Made by a program: the position numbers and the translations under genes
From: DASTPP01 sp035762175
GTDB taxonomy: Bacteria; Myxococcota_A; Polyangia; Polyangiales; Polyangiaceae
DNA: 64,000 bases
Direction: 5' to 3'
Assembly (NCBI GenBank): GCA_035762175.1
Contig: DASTPP010000135.1
Location: forward strand, 1 to 64,000
The notes under the pieces: model-generated
Seen by the model: only the letters and a program-made list of their open reading frames with translations
Databases searched by the model: none
Told to the model about the DNA's origin: nothing
In this document: positions 1 through 8,707 of the stretch, piece by piece
Position numbering within the stretch: position 1 is the first letter of the stretch
How the letters are laid out: each line of letters opens with the position of its first letter

Positions 1-113
1 CGAAGCGCGACCCCGACACGAACGTCTATCTCGTTGACGACACGCCCGAGACCCGAGAGCAAATCCGTACCTTGCGCAAGCGCCTGGTCCCCAACCCACG
101 GGTTCGGCGCTGA
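1..113 (+). CDS. 3' end of an unidentified gene (partial)
   Basis: The window opens inside a reading frame on the plus strand whose last 36 codons end with TGA at 111-113. The visible tail includes YLVDDTPETREQIRTLRK and ends in basic residues. It is too short to assign to a family. The codon pattern is consistent with real coding sequence, but many genes in this part of the window are fragments, so this could also be a remnant. Nothing else supports a function. Confidence 0.35.
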   Translation, partial: KRDPDTNVYLVDDTPETREQIRTLRKRLVPNPRVRR

Positions 114-186
114 AGGGAGCACCAAGATGTCGACTCCGGTCCATTTTGCTCACGCCGCCGGCGCCGAGCTACGAGGGTTGATTCGA

Positions 187-443
187 GCCCCCGACTGAAG
201 TCGGGGGCAGCGAACGCCCTTTGAAACGGCCCGCAAAGCCCTGCCGGAGGCAGGGCTCCCGCGTCGCGCGCCGCTTCGCTCGCTCGCCCGGGCGTCGCGG
301 CAGTTCGTGGCGTTCGCAGGCTCGCCCGGCAGCCAAAGCCCGCTCGAGCCCGGCCCCCGGCGAGGGGGCGGGCTTTGCTCTCCGAATCGGCCCGAGGCCG
401 CGCGGCACAAGCGGGTGTCCGCTGCCCCCGACGTAAGGAGGGG
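187..443. repeat. Cluster of strong hairpins in a gene-free stretch
   Basis: The stretch 114-578 has no supportable gene. It contains perfect inverted repeats: a 9-bp stem at 187-195/200-208 (GCCCCCGAC, loop TGAA), a 9-bp stem at 237-245/249-257 (AGCCCTGCC, loop GGA), and a looser GCCCCC/GGGGGC pair at about 422-443. Two of the arms are related (GCCCCCGAC), which suggests REP-like elements. Their role is unknown. Confidence 0.5.
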
Positions 444-578
444 GCAAAAAGCCGCGCCCCGGTACCACCTCGATTCACCGAGCACGCGCCCGCAAGCGCG
501 TGAGAACCGCCTCGGCCGGCGCGGCCCTCGAGGCTCGGGTGCAGGCCTCCCGCCCTCGCCGCGACGCCCCGGCCGCTG

Positions 579-768
579 TCAACCCGTCTTCGGCGCCTCG
601 CCTTGCTCGACGCGGGCCCACAGGTCACGCACCCCGAGCTCATCGAGCCAGCGCTCGACATACGCCCGGTCGAACCGAGCTCGCGAACGAGCCGGCCAAC
701 ATGAATGGCACGCCGGCTTCGTCGAGCGCCTGCGCCAGCAAGGCCAGGAAGGTTGAAGGCTCGTTCAC
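579..768 (-). pseudogene. Nucleotidyltransferase (AbiEii/NTase-like) gene with internal deletion and frameshift
   Basis: A GTG at 766-768 overlaps the TGA of the upstream gene (GTGA). It opens a frame reading VNEPSTFLALLAQALDEAGV followed by PFMLAGSFASS, the typical start of small nucleotidyltransferase toxins, whose next element should be the Gly-Ser...Asp-x-Asp catalytic motif. That motif is absent. The frame runs into a stop after RPGVCRALAR. In another frame the sequence YVERWLDELGVRDLWARV continues to a TGA at 579-581 and looks like the C-terminus of the same protein. I infer that the middle of the gene, including the active site, was deleted and the frame lost. The upstream partner gene is intact. 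Confidence 0.6.
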
Positions 769-1016
769 GGCGCCGGCACCGGGCCGCTCGGCCAGAGGCG
801 CCGGGCGACGTCGACGCCATAAAGCAGGGCAACGAGGGCCTTTCGGACGTCGCGCTCGTCATACTCGGGGTGCCGCTGGCGGATGCCCTCGGCGGCGAGC
901 TCACGGACGGCCACGCTCAGGCGCACGGCAATCTCGGCCTTCTGCGCCGGAGACATACGTCGGTAGGCCAAGAGCTGCGCCTCATGGGCCCCTGGGTGCG
1001 TGTCAGGCGAGCGCAT
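765..1016 (-). CDS. Small putative antitoxin-like partner of the adjacent nucleotidyltransferase
   Basis: This 83-residue protein starts at ATG 1014-1016. The following conserved-looking stretch begins MSPAQKAEIAVRLSVAVRELA and continues with a helical region rich in Arg, Glu and Ala, which resembles small partner proteins encoded just upstream of nucleotidyltransferases. Its TGA overlaps the GTG of the decayed nucleotidyltransferase by four bases, so the two were translationally coupled. A matching C-terminal fragment (ALLYG..LARRLW....PLPAP) lies on the other strand at about 3613-3690. The antitoxin role is inferred only from position and size. No enzymatic motif is seen. Confidence 0.6.
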   Translation of the reverse strand: MRSPDTHPGAHEAQLLAYRRMSPAQKAEIAVRLSVAVRELAAEGIRQRHPEYDERDVRKALVALLYGVDVARRLWPSGPVPAP

Positions 1017-1168
1017 GGTAGTCACGTGGCTACCGCATTCTCGCCCCGGGGTCGAACGACCGCCTCCCCGGTCGGCTACGTCGAGCGCGGCCTCGGGCGA
1101 AGCGCGGTAGCCACCCCGGCGCGCTCGACCGCGCACGCCGGCGCGCCGCCCCCGACGCTCGCCCTCGC

Positions 1169-2191
1169 TCAGACCCCCGTGGCGGGCGTCTCGCCCGGCC
1201 CCTCGCCCTGGCCCGGTTCGCCCGGCTTGCCCTCACCTTCGCCCTCGCCCGGCGCGCCCGGCTTGCCCTCACCTTCGCCCTCGCCCGGCGCGCCCGGCCC
1301 CTCGCCGTCGCCCGGCTCTTCGGCCGGCGCCCGCCGCGACGGAGCGCTGCGCACCGCCGTGAGCAGCGACGGGTACGTTGCCCCCACGTCTTCGACGCGC
1401 CGGAAGCCAAACTGCCCCGCCACCCGGTGCTCGTCGTAGAACCGGAGCAGCAGCGTCACCGCCCGCTGCAAGAGCCCTGTCCAGCGCTCGGCCTCGCCCG
1501 CTTGCCCCACGCCGAAGCCCGTGAAGATGCGCCCCGCCAGCCGCCTCGCCTTCTCGGCGTCGTCGGGGTGGTACCGCCTCTTGTCGCGCTCGAGCTCTGC
1601 CCGCACGTCATCGCGCTGGTAAAGGTCGGCCAACATCTCGAGATCGTTGGCCAGATCTTGGTGCCCGCTGCCCTCGCGAATGTACTTCAATCGCGCCCCG
1701 AGCTCGGGGTCGTCGCCGACGTGGTACGCGAGCACGTCCTGCATGCGGCCGCGCGTCTCATAGGCGAGCTGAATCTCGCCTTCGGGCACGCGCGCCCCCG
1801 ACGCCTCGGCCTGCCCCGCCTGCTGCTGCTGCCGGGCGTACCAGACGCTCTTGGCCGCGTCGGGCAGCATCTCGAGCACGTTGACGTCATAGAGCCCCGC
1901 CACCGACAACCGTTCGAACACCGCCCGCCGCCCCGGCAAGAGGTCACGCACCGCCACGCTATGCGCCACCGCCGCCGCCCGCTGCGGGTCGGCCCGCAGG
2001 GTCACCACCTCGTCGGGCTTCAACGCGAGAAGGGCCCCCCGCATCCCCTCGAACGACCGCCTCGCCTCGCCCGGCTCGACCACGACCCGACCCGACGGCA
2101 CCGACCCCTGCACTGCATGAGCAACCGTAGGTTCCACGACTGATCCTCCGTTTTCGTTCCACTCCCCCGAAGGGGGGCCGGCAGAGTCCAT
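1169..2191 (-). CDS. Hypothetical protein with charged helical body and Gly/Glu/Pro repeat tail
   Basis: A 340-residue protein of no family I recognise. I chose ATG 2189-2191 because GGAGAA lies immediately upstream as a ribosome site; the open frame extends further but that part does not look like protein. The body (about residues 30-270) is soluble and helical with many charged residues, including KPDEVVTLRADPQRAAAVAH and GRIFTGFGVGQAGEAERW. The last 60 or so residues are a low-complexity repeat of PGEGEGEGKPGA type. There is no signal peptide or membrane segment. A truncated relative of its C-terminal half lies at 23978-24428, beside a second palindromic array, so gene and array appear to have been duplicated together. 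Confidence 0.7.
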   Translation of the reverse strand: MDSAGPPSGEWNENGGSVVEPTVAHAVQGSVPSGRVVVEPGEARRSFEGMRGALLALKPDEVVTLRADPQRAAAVAHSVAVRDLLPGRRAVFERLSVAGLYDVNVLEMLPDAAKSVWYARQQQQAGQAEASGARVPEGEIQLAYETRGRMQDVLAYHVGDDPELGARLKYIREGSGHQDLANDLEMLADLYQRDDVRAELERDKRRYHPDDAEKARRLAGRIFTGFGVGQAGEAERWTGLLQRAVTLLLRFYDEHRVAGQFGFRRVEDVGATYPSLLTAVRSAPSRRAPAEEPGDGEGPGAPGEGEGEGKPGAPGEGEGEGKPGEPGQGEGPGETPATGV

Positions 2192-2439
2192 TTCTCCGGC
2201 CTTTGAAGGTCTGCTCGGCCAACGGGCGGGCCCGGTTGCTGATGAAAAACGAGGGGCTCGATTTTTTTTCGCCGCCGCCCAAAACCCGCCCCCCGAGGGG
2301 CCAGGCCCTCGGCCTACCCCAAGCCCAGAGCGTGCGCCGCCGACCCCCCGCCCGGCGCTGGCGACGAGCCCGGTGGGGCGCTCTGCCCGTGCCCGGAGCA
2401 CAGCCCCAGCGAAACGGTGCGTCCGCGCGCCGGGCACGG

Positions 2440-2835
2440 GCAACCCAGGGCTACCCTCCGGGCTCCCTGGCGATGGGGCCCCCGGACGGTATGGGCGTTG
2501 CCGGCCCCCACGCCCTCGACGTGGCTACCCCCCGGGGTCCCTGGCGATGGGGCCCCTGGGGGGGTCGTACTCAGCCGAGTAAAGAGGGGGGAGGGGGCCC
2601 TACGCGGCCCGAACAACGCTGTTCCCCAAGCGATGGGTACCCTGGGGGGGGCCTACTCAATCGAGTACCAAGGGGGGAGGGGCCCCATCGCGAGCGTAAC
2701 CAATCGGCTCCAGGGGGCGATGGGTACCCTGGGGGGGTGGTACTCCCTCGAGTACCGAGGGGGGAGGGTACCCTAGGCGGAGCTACCCCAAAGGTTAGCT
2801 CGCAGGCAAAAAGGGCTGGGCGGGCCAGCCGCGCG
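2440..2835. repeat. Palindromic repeat array 1 (about 43-44 bp period)
   Basis: Each unit starts with a short variable palindrome and continues into a G-rich block centred on GGGTACCC or GGGGCCCC. Palindrome starts can be read at 2567, 2611, 2653, 2697, 2740 and 2783, so the period is 42-44 bp. Cores include GTACTC-agc-CGAGTA, CTACTCAATCGAGTAC and GTACTCCCTCGAGTAC. G-rich linkers such as GAGGGGGGAGGGTACCCT could form G-quadruplexes. The array ends in a block (AGGTTAGCTCGCAGGCAAAA, then AGGGCTGGGCGGG) that also ends the arrays at 14338 and 24490. Confidence 0.75.
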
Positions 2836-2874
2836 GCTCGGGCGAGGGGAGGGGGGCTGGGGGCGGCCAAGCAC

Positions 2875-3543
2875 TCAGCCTTGCGCCATCGCGACCCACT
2901 CGGCCAAGCGCTCGGGCGTGGCCGACGCCGCCAGCCGGTGGTCATCATCGACCAGCACGAGCTGCGCCCGAGACCCCTCGACCAGCGCCTGCGAGTGCGC
3001 CACCGGCACGGTCGCATCGGCCCGGCCATGCACGACGACCACGCGCGACGAATCGACCGGCAGGGCCGCGAGCGGCGGCGGAGGCGGCCACCCGCACCGC
3101 CGCGCCACCAGCTCATGCGCCGGGCAAAGCAAGACCGTCGGCCCCGCCCAGGCCCCACTCGCCAGCAGCCCGAGCGCAACGGCCCCCCCGAACGACGAGC
3201 CCACGACGACATCAACGCGTTGCCCCGCGAGCGCCCGCCTCTGCACGCCCACGCTGCGCCCGACAATGCGGCGCATGAACTGCGCCCGGGCGAGAGGCGC
3301 AGCCGCCAGGGCGCTACCGGCCGAAAGGGCGAAGCCCCGCGCACCCCAGCGCAAGGTAGCGGTCACGGCAGCGGCGGCAGCCACCGGCACGGCGAGCACG
3401 ACGGCCGGGTCGCGCATGACCTGAGCGCGGCCGCAGGGCATCTGCTCGGCCACGACCGAAAACCCCGCGCTCGCGAGGTGGCGCGCCTTGCGCCCCTGGG
3501 GGCCCGACTCGAGGCCATGAAGGTACAGAACGGTCGTAGGCAC
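2875..3543 (-). CDS. Alpha/beta-hydrolase family esterase (YqiA/UPF0227-like)
   Basis: A 222-residue protein starting at GTG 3541-3543 with VLYLHGLESGPQGRKARHL, the oxyanion-hole HG motif of short alpha/beta hydrolases. The nucleophile elbow is G-S-S-F-G-G (about residues 116-121), with Ser as nucleophile. The acid is probably the Asp in VVHGRADATVP and the base the His in VDDDHRL near the C-terminus, so the catalytic triad looks complete. The size suits the YqiA-like esterase group. A hydrophobic Ala/Val stretch at about 55-80 is unusual for a cytoplasmic esterase. A decayed copy lies at 25389-25680. The substrate cannot be told from sequence. Confidence 0.8.
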   Translation of the reverse strand: MPTTVLYLHGLESGPQGRKARHLASAGFSVVAEQMPCGRAQVMRDPAVVLAVPVAAAAAVTATLRWGARGFALSAGSALAAAPLARAQFMRRIVGRSVGVQRRALAGQRVDVVVGSSFGGAVALGLLASGAWAGPTVLLCPAHELVARRCGWPPPPPLAALPVDSSRVVVVHGRADATVPVAHSQALVEGSRAQLVLVDDDHRLAASATPERLAEWVAMAQG

Positions 3544-3612
3544 GGGGGGCGGGGCTCAGGCGGGGTGGCTGGTGACAGCAGGGCCGCAGAGCCTACGCCA
3601 GGTGAGGTAGGA

Positions 3613-3690
3613 GGGGGTGGCATCGCGCTGCTCTACGGGCGAGAGCTCGCCCGGCGCCTGTGGCTGGGTGTTCCGTTGCCCGCCCCGTGA
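3613..3690 (+). pseudogene. C-terminal remnant of the 765-1016 partner-protein family
   Basis: On the plus strand the codons before the TGA at 3688-3690 read IALLYGRELARRLWLGVPL followed by PAP. This aligns with the C-terminus of the 83-residue protein at 765-1016 (ALLYGVDVARRLWPSGPVPAP). No upstream part of that family is present, so this is a fragment. It is in opposite orientation to its relative and lies just upstream of the hydrolase gene, which suggests rearrangement. Confidence 0.5.
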
Positions 3691-4213
3691 GCAGGCCCTC
3701 ATGGCTCCTGGGTATACTCGGGTGTCATCGACCTCGACACAGGCATGGAGGGGCCGGTGAGCCAAGCTCGGCGAGTCCGTGTGGCGGCGGCCTACCCGTC
3801 GCAGGTCGGTGCGGCACGCGCTCCCCGGCGCGAGCGCGCTTCGGTCGGCGAAGGCGCGGGCGACGACCCGTCGGGCCAGACGCCGGTCGATGGGGGGTGA
3901 GGCGAAGGGGCAATAGAGGCGGAGGCTGAGCCGGCGGAAGGACCGGCAGGGGGCACGGCCTTCACTGGGATGCGTCGCTTCAGGGGGGCCTTCGTTCACA
4001 AGCCCCACATCCGTGCGGTGATGGCAAGTGCAGAGTTCTCGGTCGGAAGGCATGTTCCCGGCTGGGTTAGGAGAGGGCAGGGGACCCTACACCTCACCAT
4101 AGGCATCCTTCATGCGCCTAGTTACTAGGTCGTTCGCCGAGACAAAGAACGTCCTCTGCCTCTCGAGAGTGGTACTTGCTCGGTTTCGGGACGTGCGCGA
4201 TCCTGCGAAGCAA
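3691..4213. other. Intergenic stretch before the NTPase system; no confident gene
   Basis: Open frames exist on both strands but none has convincing family features. The stretch must hold the promoter of the downstream two-gene system. I see no clear sigma-70 or sigma-54 match that I would defend. The local composition is slightly less GC-rich toward 4080-4215. Confidence 0.3.
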
Positions 4214-6040
4214 ATGGTCAGTGTAAGCGCCTCTCCTGCTCGCCGCACCGACGTGGCCGTACTCACTGTCATTGCCCCTGAACTCGTCGCTGCACGCGCC
4301 GCTCTCGGGATCGTCGACACTGATCGCGTCCAAGACGACGATGGCACCGTCTACTTTCGTGGCCAGATCCATTCTACGCTGCGCCAGGAGCCCTACGGGG
4401 TCGTGCTCGGTTGCATTGGGGCGGCTGGCAACTCCGGCGCGGCGGTAGCGACCCAGGCGATCCTCGAGCGTTTTCGCCCTAAGGCTTTCTTTCTGGTCGG
4501 CATTGCCGCCGGCCTCCGCGACAAGGTACGCATTGGCGACGTGGTACTCTCGGACCGGGTCGTCGCCTATGAGCCTGCTGCCCTCGTTCGCTCGGCCCAG
4601 GGCGAGTCGGGGTCGCAGGCGCGTCCCGAGATCGACCGAACGCCATACGCGATGAATCAAGCCGTGGTGAGCTACCGGGCCGACCGCGAGCGCCTGCAGA
4701 CATTGTTTCAGCGTATCGGGGGAGCCTTCCCCGAGGCGCCCGACGACAAGAAAGAAGAATACCGGCGGCACGTTGCGAGCGCGATCCATGTCCAGGTCGG
4801 CACCATCGCGAGCGGTGAGAAGCTCCTGCGTGACCCGAGGGTGCTCTTGGCCCTACGCGAGCGCACCCACGGCAAAATCGAGGTGGGCGAGATGGAAGCG
4901 GCCGGAGTGGTCGAGGCCTGCCGTCGCGCCAATGTGCCCTGGCTGATCGTGCGGGGTATCTCTGACTTCGGCGACGAACTGAAGGACGATCGCTTCCACC
5001 ACTTCGCGGCCCACGCAGCGGCCACGGTGCTAGCCGACTTCCTCGCGCATGGTATCGATACCGGAGCCACTGCGTCAAAGGGGCCGCGCGCCACGCCCTC
5101 GCCTCGTCGATTTTTCTTCGGCCGCCCCGTTGATAGTGACCAGCACTTCATCGGGCGAGACGACGAGCGGTCCCTCATCCTCCGGGCTATTGGCGAGGGG
5201 CAGCCGGTGCAGATCCTCGGTGAGCGGCTCATGGGCAAGAGCTCGCTGCTGCGCTGGGCGGGCCGCTACACGCCTCCCGACAGACCGGTCGTATCGATCG
5301 ACGCGTCGCAGGCCCTGTCGCCGTCGGCGCTGGTTCGGGCGATCGCAGAAGCTCTAGGGGACGTTTCCGTAGCCGAGCAGTTGCGCCCAGAGGCCAGTGC
5401 ATCCGAAGCCGCTGGGGCGCTCATGCGGCTGCGACCGGCGGTGCTGCTATTCGATGACGCTGACACCCTAGCGCAGCGAGGACGTGGCTTTGACGAGGAC
5501 TTCTTCGAGGTAGTGCGTTCGCGGGTGGAAGCGAGGCAACTCACCTGGGTCTCGGCCTCACAGCGCAACCTCTACGACCTCTTTAAGGACCAAGGGCTCA
5601 CCTCGAAGTTTCTCAACAGCGCCCGCAAGATTTGGGTCGGCCTGCTCGCTCCGGAAGCGGCAGAAGAGCTAGCGTCACGAAGCGACGGCGGGCATGCAGA
5701 GGCGATGCTCAGTGAGGCTGGGAGGTTCGCGTACGGCCTACAGTGGCTAGGTGACTGGCTGAGCAACGGCTCGCGGAGGGATATCGAGGAGGCGTGTGAT
5801 GCCTTTCGCAACGAAATGCATTCGGCTGTCTTTGCGCGCTGGTGGGACAGTCTCAACGCTGACGAACGGCAGGGGCTCAAAGCTTGTGGGGTAGGCGAAG
5901 GAGTAGCACTTCAAGGGCTCGAGGGGCGCACGCGGCGGAGGCTGCGAGCACTCTGCGACAAGGGACTCTTGAGGGAGGACGGGGAGCAGTTTCGCTTGGA
6001 GGGAGCGGCTTGGCGGAGCTTCGTTTGCGATGACGTCTGA
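4214..6040 (+). CDS. Nucleoside phosphorylase/nucleosidase domain fused to a STAND-type P-loop NTPase
   Basis: About 608 residues from ATG 4214, chosen because the first domain begins a few residues later (VAVLTVIAPEL). An upstream ATG at 4112 would add 34 residues that do not look like protein. Residues about 12-280 are a PNP/MTA-SAH nucleosidase-like domain: GIAAGL at about 96, VGEMEAAGV at about 224 and RGISDFGD at about 247, with the Met-Glu and Ser-Asp active-site signatures intact. An NTPase follows, with Walker A GERLMGKSS (about 336-344) and Walker B VLLFDDAD (about 410-417), then a winged-helix-like C-terminus. In known conflict systems nucleosidase domains fused to STAND NTPases act as effectors that deplete nucleotides on infection. 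I infer a similar role. The next gene overlaps by 11 bases. Confidence 0.85.
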   Translation: MVSVSASPARRTDVAVLTVIAPELVAARAALGIVDTDRVQDDDGTVYFRGQIHSTLRQEPYGVVLGCIGAAGNSGAAVATQAILERFRPKAFFLVGIAAGLRDKVRIGDVVLSDRVVAYEPAALVRSAQGESGSQARPEIDRTPYAMNQAVVSYRADRERLQTLFQRIGGAFPEAPDDKKEEYRRHVASAIHVQVGTIASGEKLLRDPRVLLALRERTHGKIEVGEMEAAGVVEACRRANVPWLIVRGISDFGDELKDDRFHHFAAHAAATVLADFLAHGIDTGATASKGPRATPSPRRFFFGRPVDSDQHFIGRDDERSLILRAIGEGQPVQILGERLMGKSSLLRWAGRYTPPDRPVVSIDASQALSPSALVRAIAEALGDVSVAEQLRPEASASEAAGALMRLRPAVLLFDDADTLAQRGRGFDEDFFEVVRSRVEARQLTWVSASQRNLYDLFKDQGLTSKFLNSARKIWVGLLAPEAAEELASRSDGGHAEAMLSEAGRFAYGLQWLGDWLSNGSRRDIEEACDAFRNEMHSAVFARWWDSLNADERQGLKACGVGEGVALQGLEGRTRRRLRALCDKGLLREDGEQFRLEGAAWRSFVCDDV

Positions 6041-8333
6041 GAACGAACTCGGCGGCGTGCCTCCGATGCCGGGTGTCTGGCACTTCGGGTGGCTACTCTT
6101 TATGCAGCCGCTCCGGCTGCGCCGTATGCTGAAGGGCTGGGGGTTCGAAGACGATCCATCGCTACGCAAGCTCATGCCTCGCTGGAAAGCCGCAGATCCA
6201 AATACGCGACAACTTGTGAGGCGTTTGTTTTTGTGGTTGTGTCTTATTATGCCGTCGGTCGCGTTCTTCTTGCTTGTCTTGTTGCAAGTGTTCGGATTCT
6301 CTGTTGCATGGAAAAATGCCGCCTTGAATGTCGTTCAGATTTTTGCGTCCTCTGTGATAATATGCGCGACGTTCGGGGTAGTGGGCGGTGTTGCTTTTGG
6401 TGTCGCGCTCGGAATTGTGATTGGCATTGCGTCTGGTATTGGCTGGCGAAGCGGCACGTTTGAGATGATCGTAGCGACGTCCGTGTTTGTGTTCGTAGGA
6501 ACCGCAAGCTTGGCGGCTGGCGTTGTGCCTGTTCCGGGCATAAGAAATATGGCAAAATTTGTTTTGCCTGGTGTCGTGGGAAGTGTTGCGATCGGTATTG
6601 GTAAAATTGCTTACGGCAGTTCTGTGGCGGATGCTGTTAAATACTGGGTGCAAAGCCTCGCGTTCCTCGCGGCACTTCTTGCCGCCTGGTGCCGGCTGCC
6701 GGTTTTTTTGCTGGAAAGTTTGGTTACTGTGTCTCTCGCCATTCTGGTTCGCGTGTTTCCTGAGCGAGGTGACCGCATGGTTGTCTTGTTGCCTTATCTT
6801 TATCACGATCTTATTTATTTTCCTCTGCCTGGGCTGCGACATTTCTTGGTGCGGCTGATGGAACAGAATCCAATAGCGGCTGTAAAAGCCTCAATTGAAG
6901 CATTGTCCTCCTTTGCCCAAATGCTGCCGGCTGCGCACGTAATTTACGAGTTTCGTGCCCGTGATCTCGAGCAGGCAGCAGTTCAACGCTTGTTCTCCCG
7001 CGCCGCGGAACTCGATTTTCCCTACCTGCGGCCCCTCAACGAGCTAGCCTCGGATTCTCCCTATCGCATCTTTCAGGCTGCTGCCAGAGACCTCGGTGCC
7101 GGTGGAAATGACCACCGCCAGCGTCGCCTTGCTCTCGACCGCGCGGAGAAGGCCCTGCATAGTATTTTGAGCTTGCCAATACCGAGCAACAAATCCCGTC
7201 GCTATGAACTGGAGCGCCTGCACCAGACCGCTCGGCTTTGGCTTGAGGTCCTTCGCGACGATGGCCGTAAGCTTGCCCGCGAGGAAGCCGAGCATCCACA
7301 GGTGCCCTCCGTCTTTGTCGCCGGCCCGGCGCTTACCCTAGACCGCCCAGATGCTCGTAGCCTCTTCAAGGGGCGTAGCGACCTCGTCGATCTAATCTCG
7401 CACGACCTTTCGCCCGGTCGCCGCGGCGTTCTTCTCCTTTTCGGGCAGCGGCGCATGGGTAAGACCTCGCTGCGCAACTGGCTCCCCACCTTTCTTGGCA
7501 CCGGTACTACCGTGGTTAGCGTCGACTTTCAGGCGCTTTCCGGTCATTCGCAGCGCCATCTTCCGCATCGAGTCGTTCTTGACGCCCTCACCCTACAACT
7601 ACCCGACCTTGGACCACCGCCCGACAGCCCCCACTGGGGCGACGCGCTTGCTTGGCTCCGACAGGTCGATGAATCTCTCGGTGAGCGGCGAGTGCTCATC
7701 GTGATCGACGAGGTCGAACGCGTCGAGGATGGCATCCGTGACGGGTGGTGCCAAACCGATTTTCTTGACTTTCTCCGCGCCGCCGGTGACGCGCTCGGCA
7801 GGATCCGTGTTCTCCTTCTCACGGCTTACCCCCTCATTCGTCTCGGTCCACACTGGGCTGACCGCTTGGTCAGTGTGACTACGCGTAGCATCTCTTACCT
7901 AGATGAGTCAGCTGCTCGCGAACTCATTTGTTGCCCCGTGCCCGATTTTCCAAATATCTACCCCGATGGCGGTGTCGAACGTATCTTGGGCGATACTCGT
8001 GGTCATCCTTTTCTCATCCAAAAACTCTGCGACGAGCTCTGTCGCCTTCTCAACCAGCGCGGCGGGCGTGGCCGGGCGACTCATTGGGATATCGACAAGG
8101 CCGTTGACCGTGTGCTAGTTGATGCAGACCTTTTTGATGAGCTCTGGCGTCAGCGTACTGAAGCAGAAAAGGAGCTCCTCCGACGCCTGGCTAGAACCCC
8201 TGAGGCCGCAGCGCCCGACCCAGTACAGCGTCAGCTCCTGCGCGATGGCTATCTTGAGAAAAATGGCGATTGTGTTCAGATTGTTGTCCCGCTTTTTCGT
8301 ACCTGGATTGTCGACAATCAAGGGACGCTATGA
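6030..8333 (+). CDS. Multi-pass membrane protein with C-terminal STAND-type P-loop ATPase
   Basis: A 767-residue protein whose ATG (6030) lies inside the end of the nucleosidase-STAND gene, so the two are translationally coupled. Residues about 65-250 hold roughly five or six hydrophobic segments rich in Val, Ile, Phe and Gly. A soluble linker follows, then a P-loop NTPase with Walker A GQRRMGKTS (472-480) and Walker B VLIVIDEVE (555-563). The Walker A style (G-x-R-x-M-G-K-[ST]-S-L) is the same as in the upstream partner, so the two ATPase modules are probably related. The DNA of the membrane part (about 6180-6900) is conspicuously AT-richer than its surroundings. A membrane sensor or membrane-disrupting partner of the nucleosidase protein is the most plausible reading. 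Confidence 0.85.
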   Translation: MTSENELGGVPPMPGVWHFGWLLFMQPLRLRRMLKGWGFEDDPSLRKLMPRWKAADPNTRQLVRRLFLWLCLIMPSVAFFLLVLLQVFGFSVAWKNAALNVVQIFASSVIICATFGVVGGVAFGVALGIVIGIASGIGWRSGTFEMIVATSVFVFVGTASLAAGVVPVPGIRNMAKFVLPGVVGSVAIGIGKIAYGSSVADAVKYWVQSLAFLAALLAAWCRLPVFLLESLVTVSLAILVRVFPERGDRMVVLLPYLYHDLIYFPLPGLRHFLVRLMEQNPIAAVKASIEALSSFAQMLPAAHVIYEFRARDLEQAAVQRLFSRAAELDFPYLRPLNELASDSPYRIFQAAARDLGAGGNDHRQRRLALDRAEKALHSILSLPIPSNKSRRYELERLHQTARLWLEVLRDDGRKLAREEAEHPQVPSVFVAGPALTLDRPDARSLFKGRSDLVDLISHDLSPGRRGVLLLFGQRRMGKTSLRNWLPTFLGTGTTVVSVDFQALSGHSQRHLPHRVVLDALTLQLPDLGPPPDSPHWGDALAWLRQVDESLGERRVLIVIDEVERVEDGIRDGWCQTDFLDFLRAAGDALGRIRVLLLTAYPLIRLGPHWADRLVSVTTRSISYLDESAARELICCPVPDFPNIYPDGGVERILGDTRGHPFLIQKLCDELCRLLNQRGGRGRATHWDIDKAVDRVLVDADLFDELWRQRTEAEKELLRRLARTPEAAAPDPVQRQLLRDGYLEKNGDCVQIVVPLFRTWIVDNQGTL

Positions 8334-8617
8334 CTCGTGTCCCGTCTTCCGTTGTACATCCTCGCCCTCTCCCATCCTGACGGGGTAGCCTCCAGGGGCT
8401 AGCCTGCCGAGCACACACGCGAGCTAGAATGACGCTCCCGCCGCCCCTCACGGGCTCGCCGTCGGCGCGATGCGGCGGCCGAGCCACCCACCCGGCGGGG
8501 TGCGGGGCCGCTCGCGGCGACTGCGGGCGACAGGACGATGCGCGGCGCGCTGCCCTACCCCGCGGCGCCCGGGGGCCTGGGCAACCGCCGCCAGCCCGCC
8601 TCGGGGCCGTAGCATGA

Positions 8618-8707
8618 TCAACGAATCGGGCGTGCGTCTGCGGCCGGGGAGCCGGGTTTCGCGAGGTCGAACCGCAGCAGGTTGGCGATGAGACGCTCAG
8701 CGCTCAT
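8618..8707 (-). pseudogene. Truncated HEPN-like toxin remnant
   Basis: ATG 8705-8707 overlaps the end of the nucleotidyltransferase gene by 11 bases and encodes MSAERLIANLLRFDLAKPGS plus nine residues before a stop. HEPN toxins paired with MNT antitoxins are normally encoded at exactly this place, begin with a similar helix and run to about 110-150 residues. Here only 29 residues remain and the catalytic R-x4-6-H motif is missing. The assignment rests on position and the first helix only. Confidence 0.4.

Noticed and set aside
3556..4053. Minus-strand frame of 165 codons before the NTPase system
   Set aside because: It has a CxCHH start but no coherent domain, no ribosome site and a composition like that of shadow frames.
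4112..4213. Upstream ATG 4112 as the start of the nucleosidase-STAND gene
   Set aside because: The extra 34 residues do not look like part of the domain and have no better ribosome site; the start remains uncertain.
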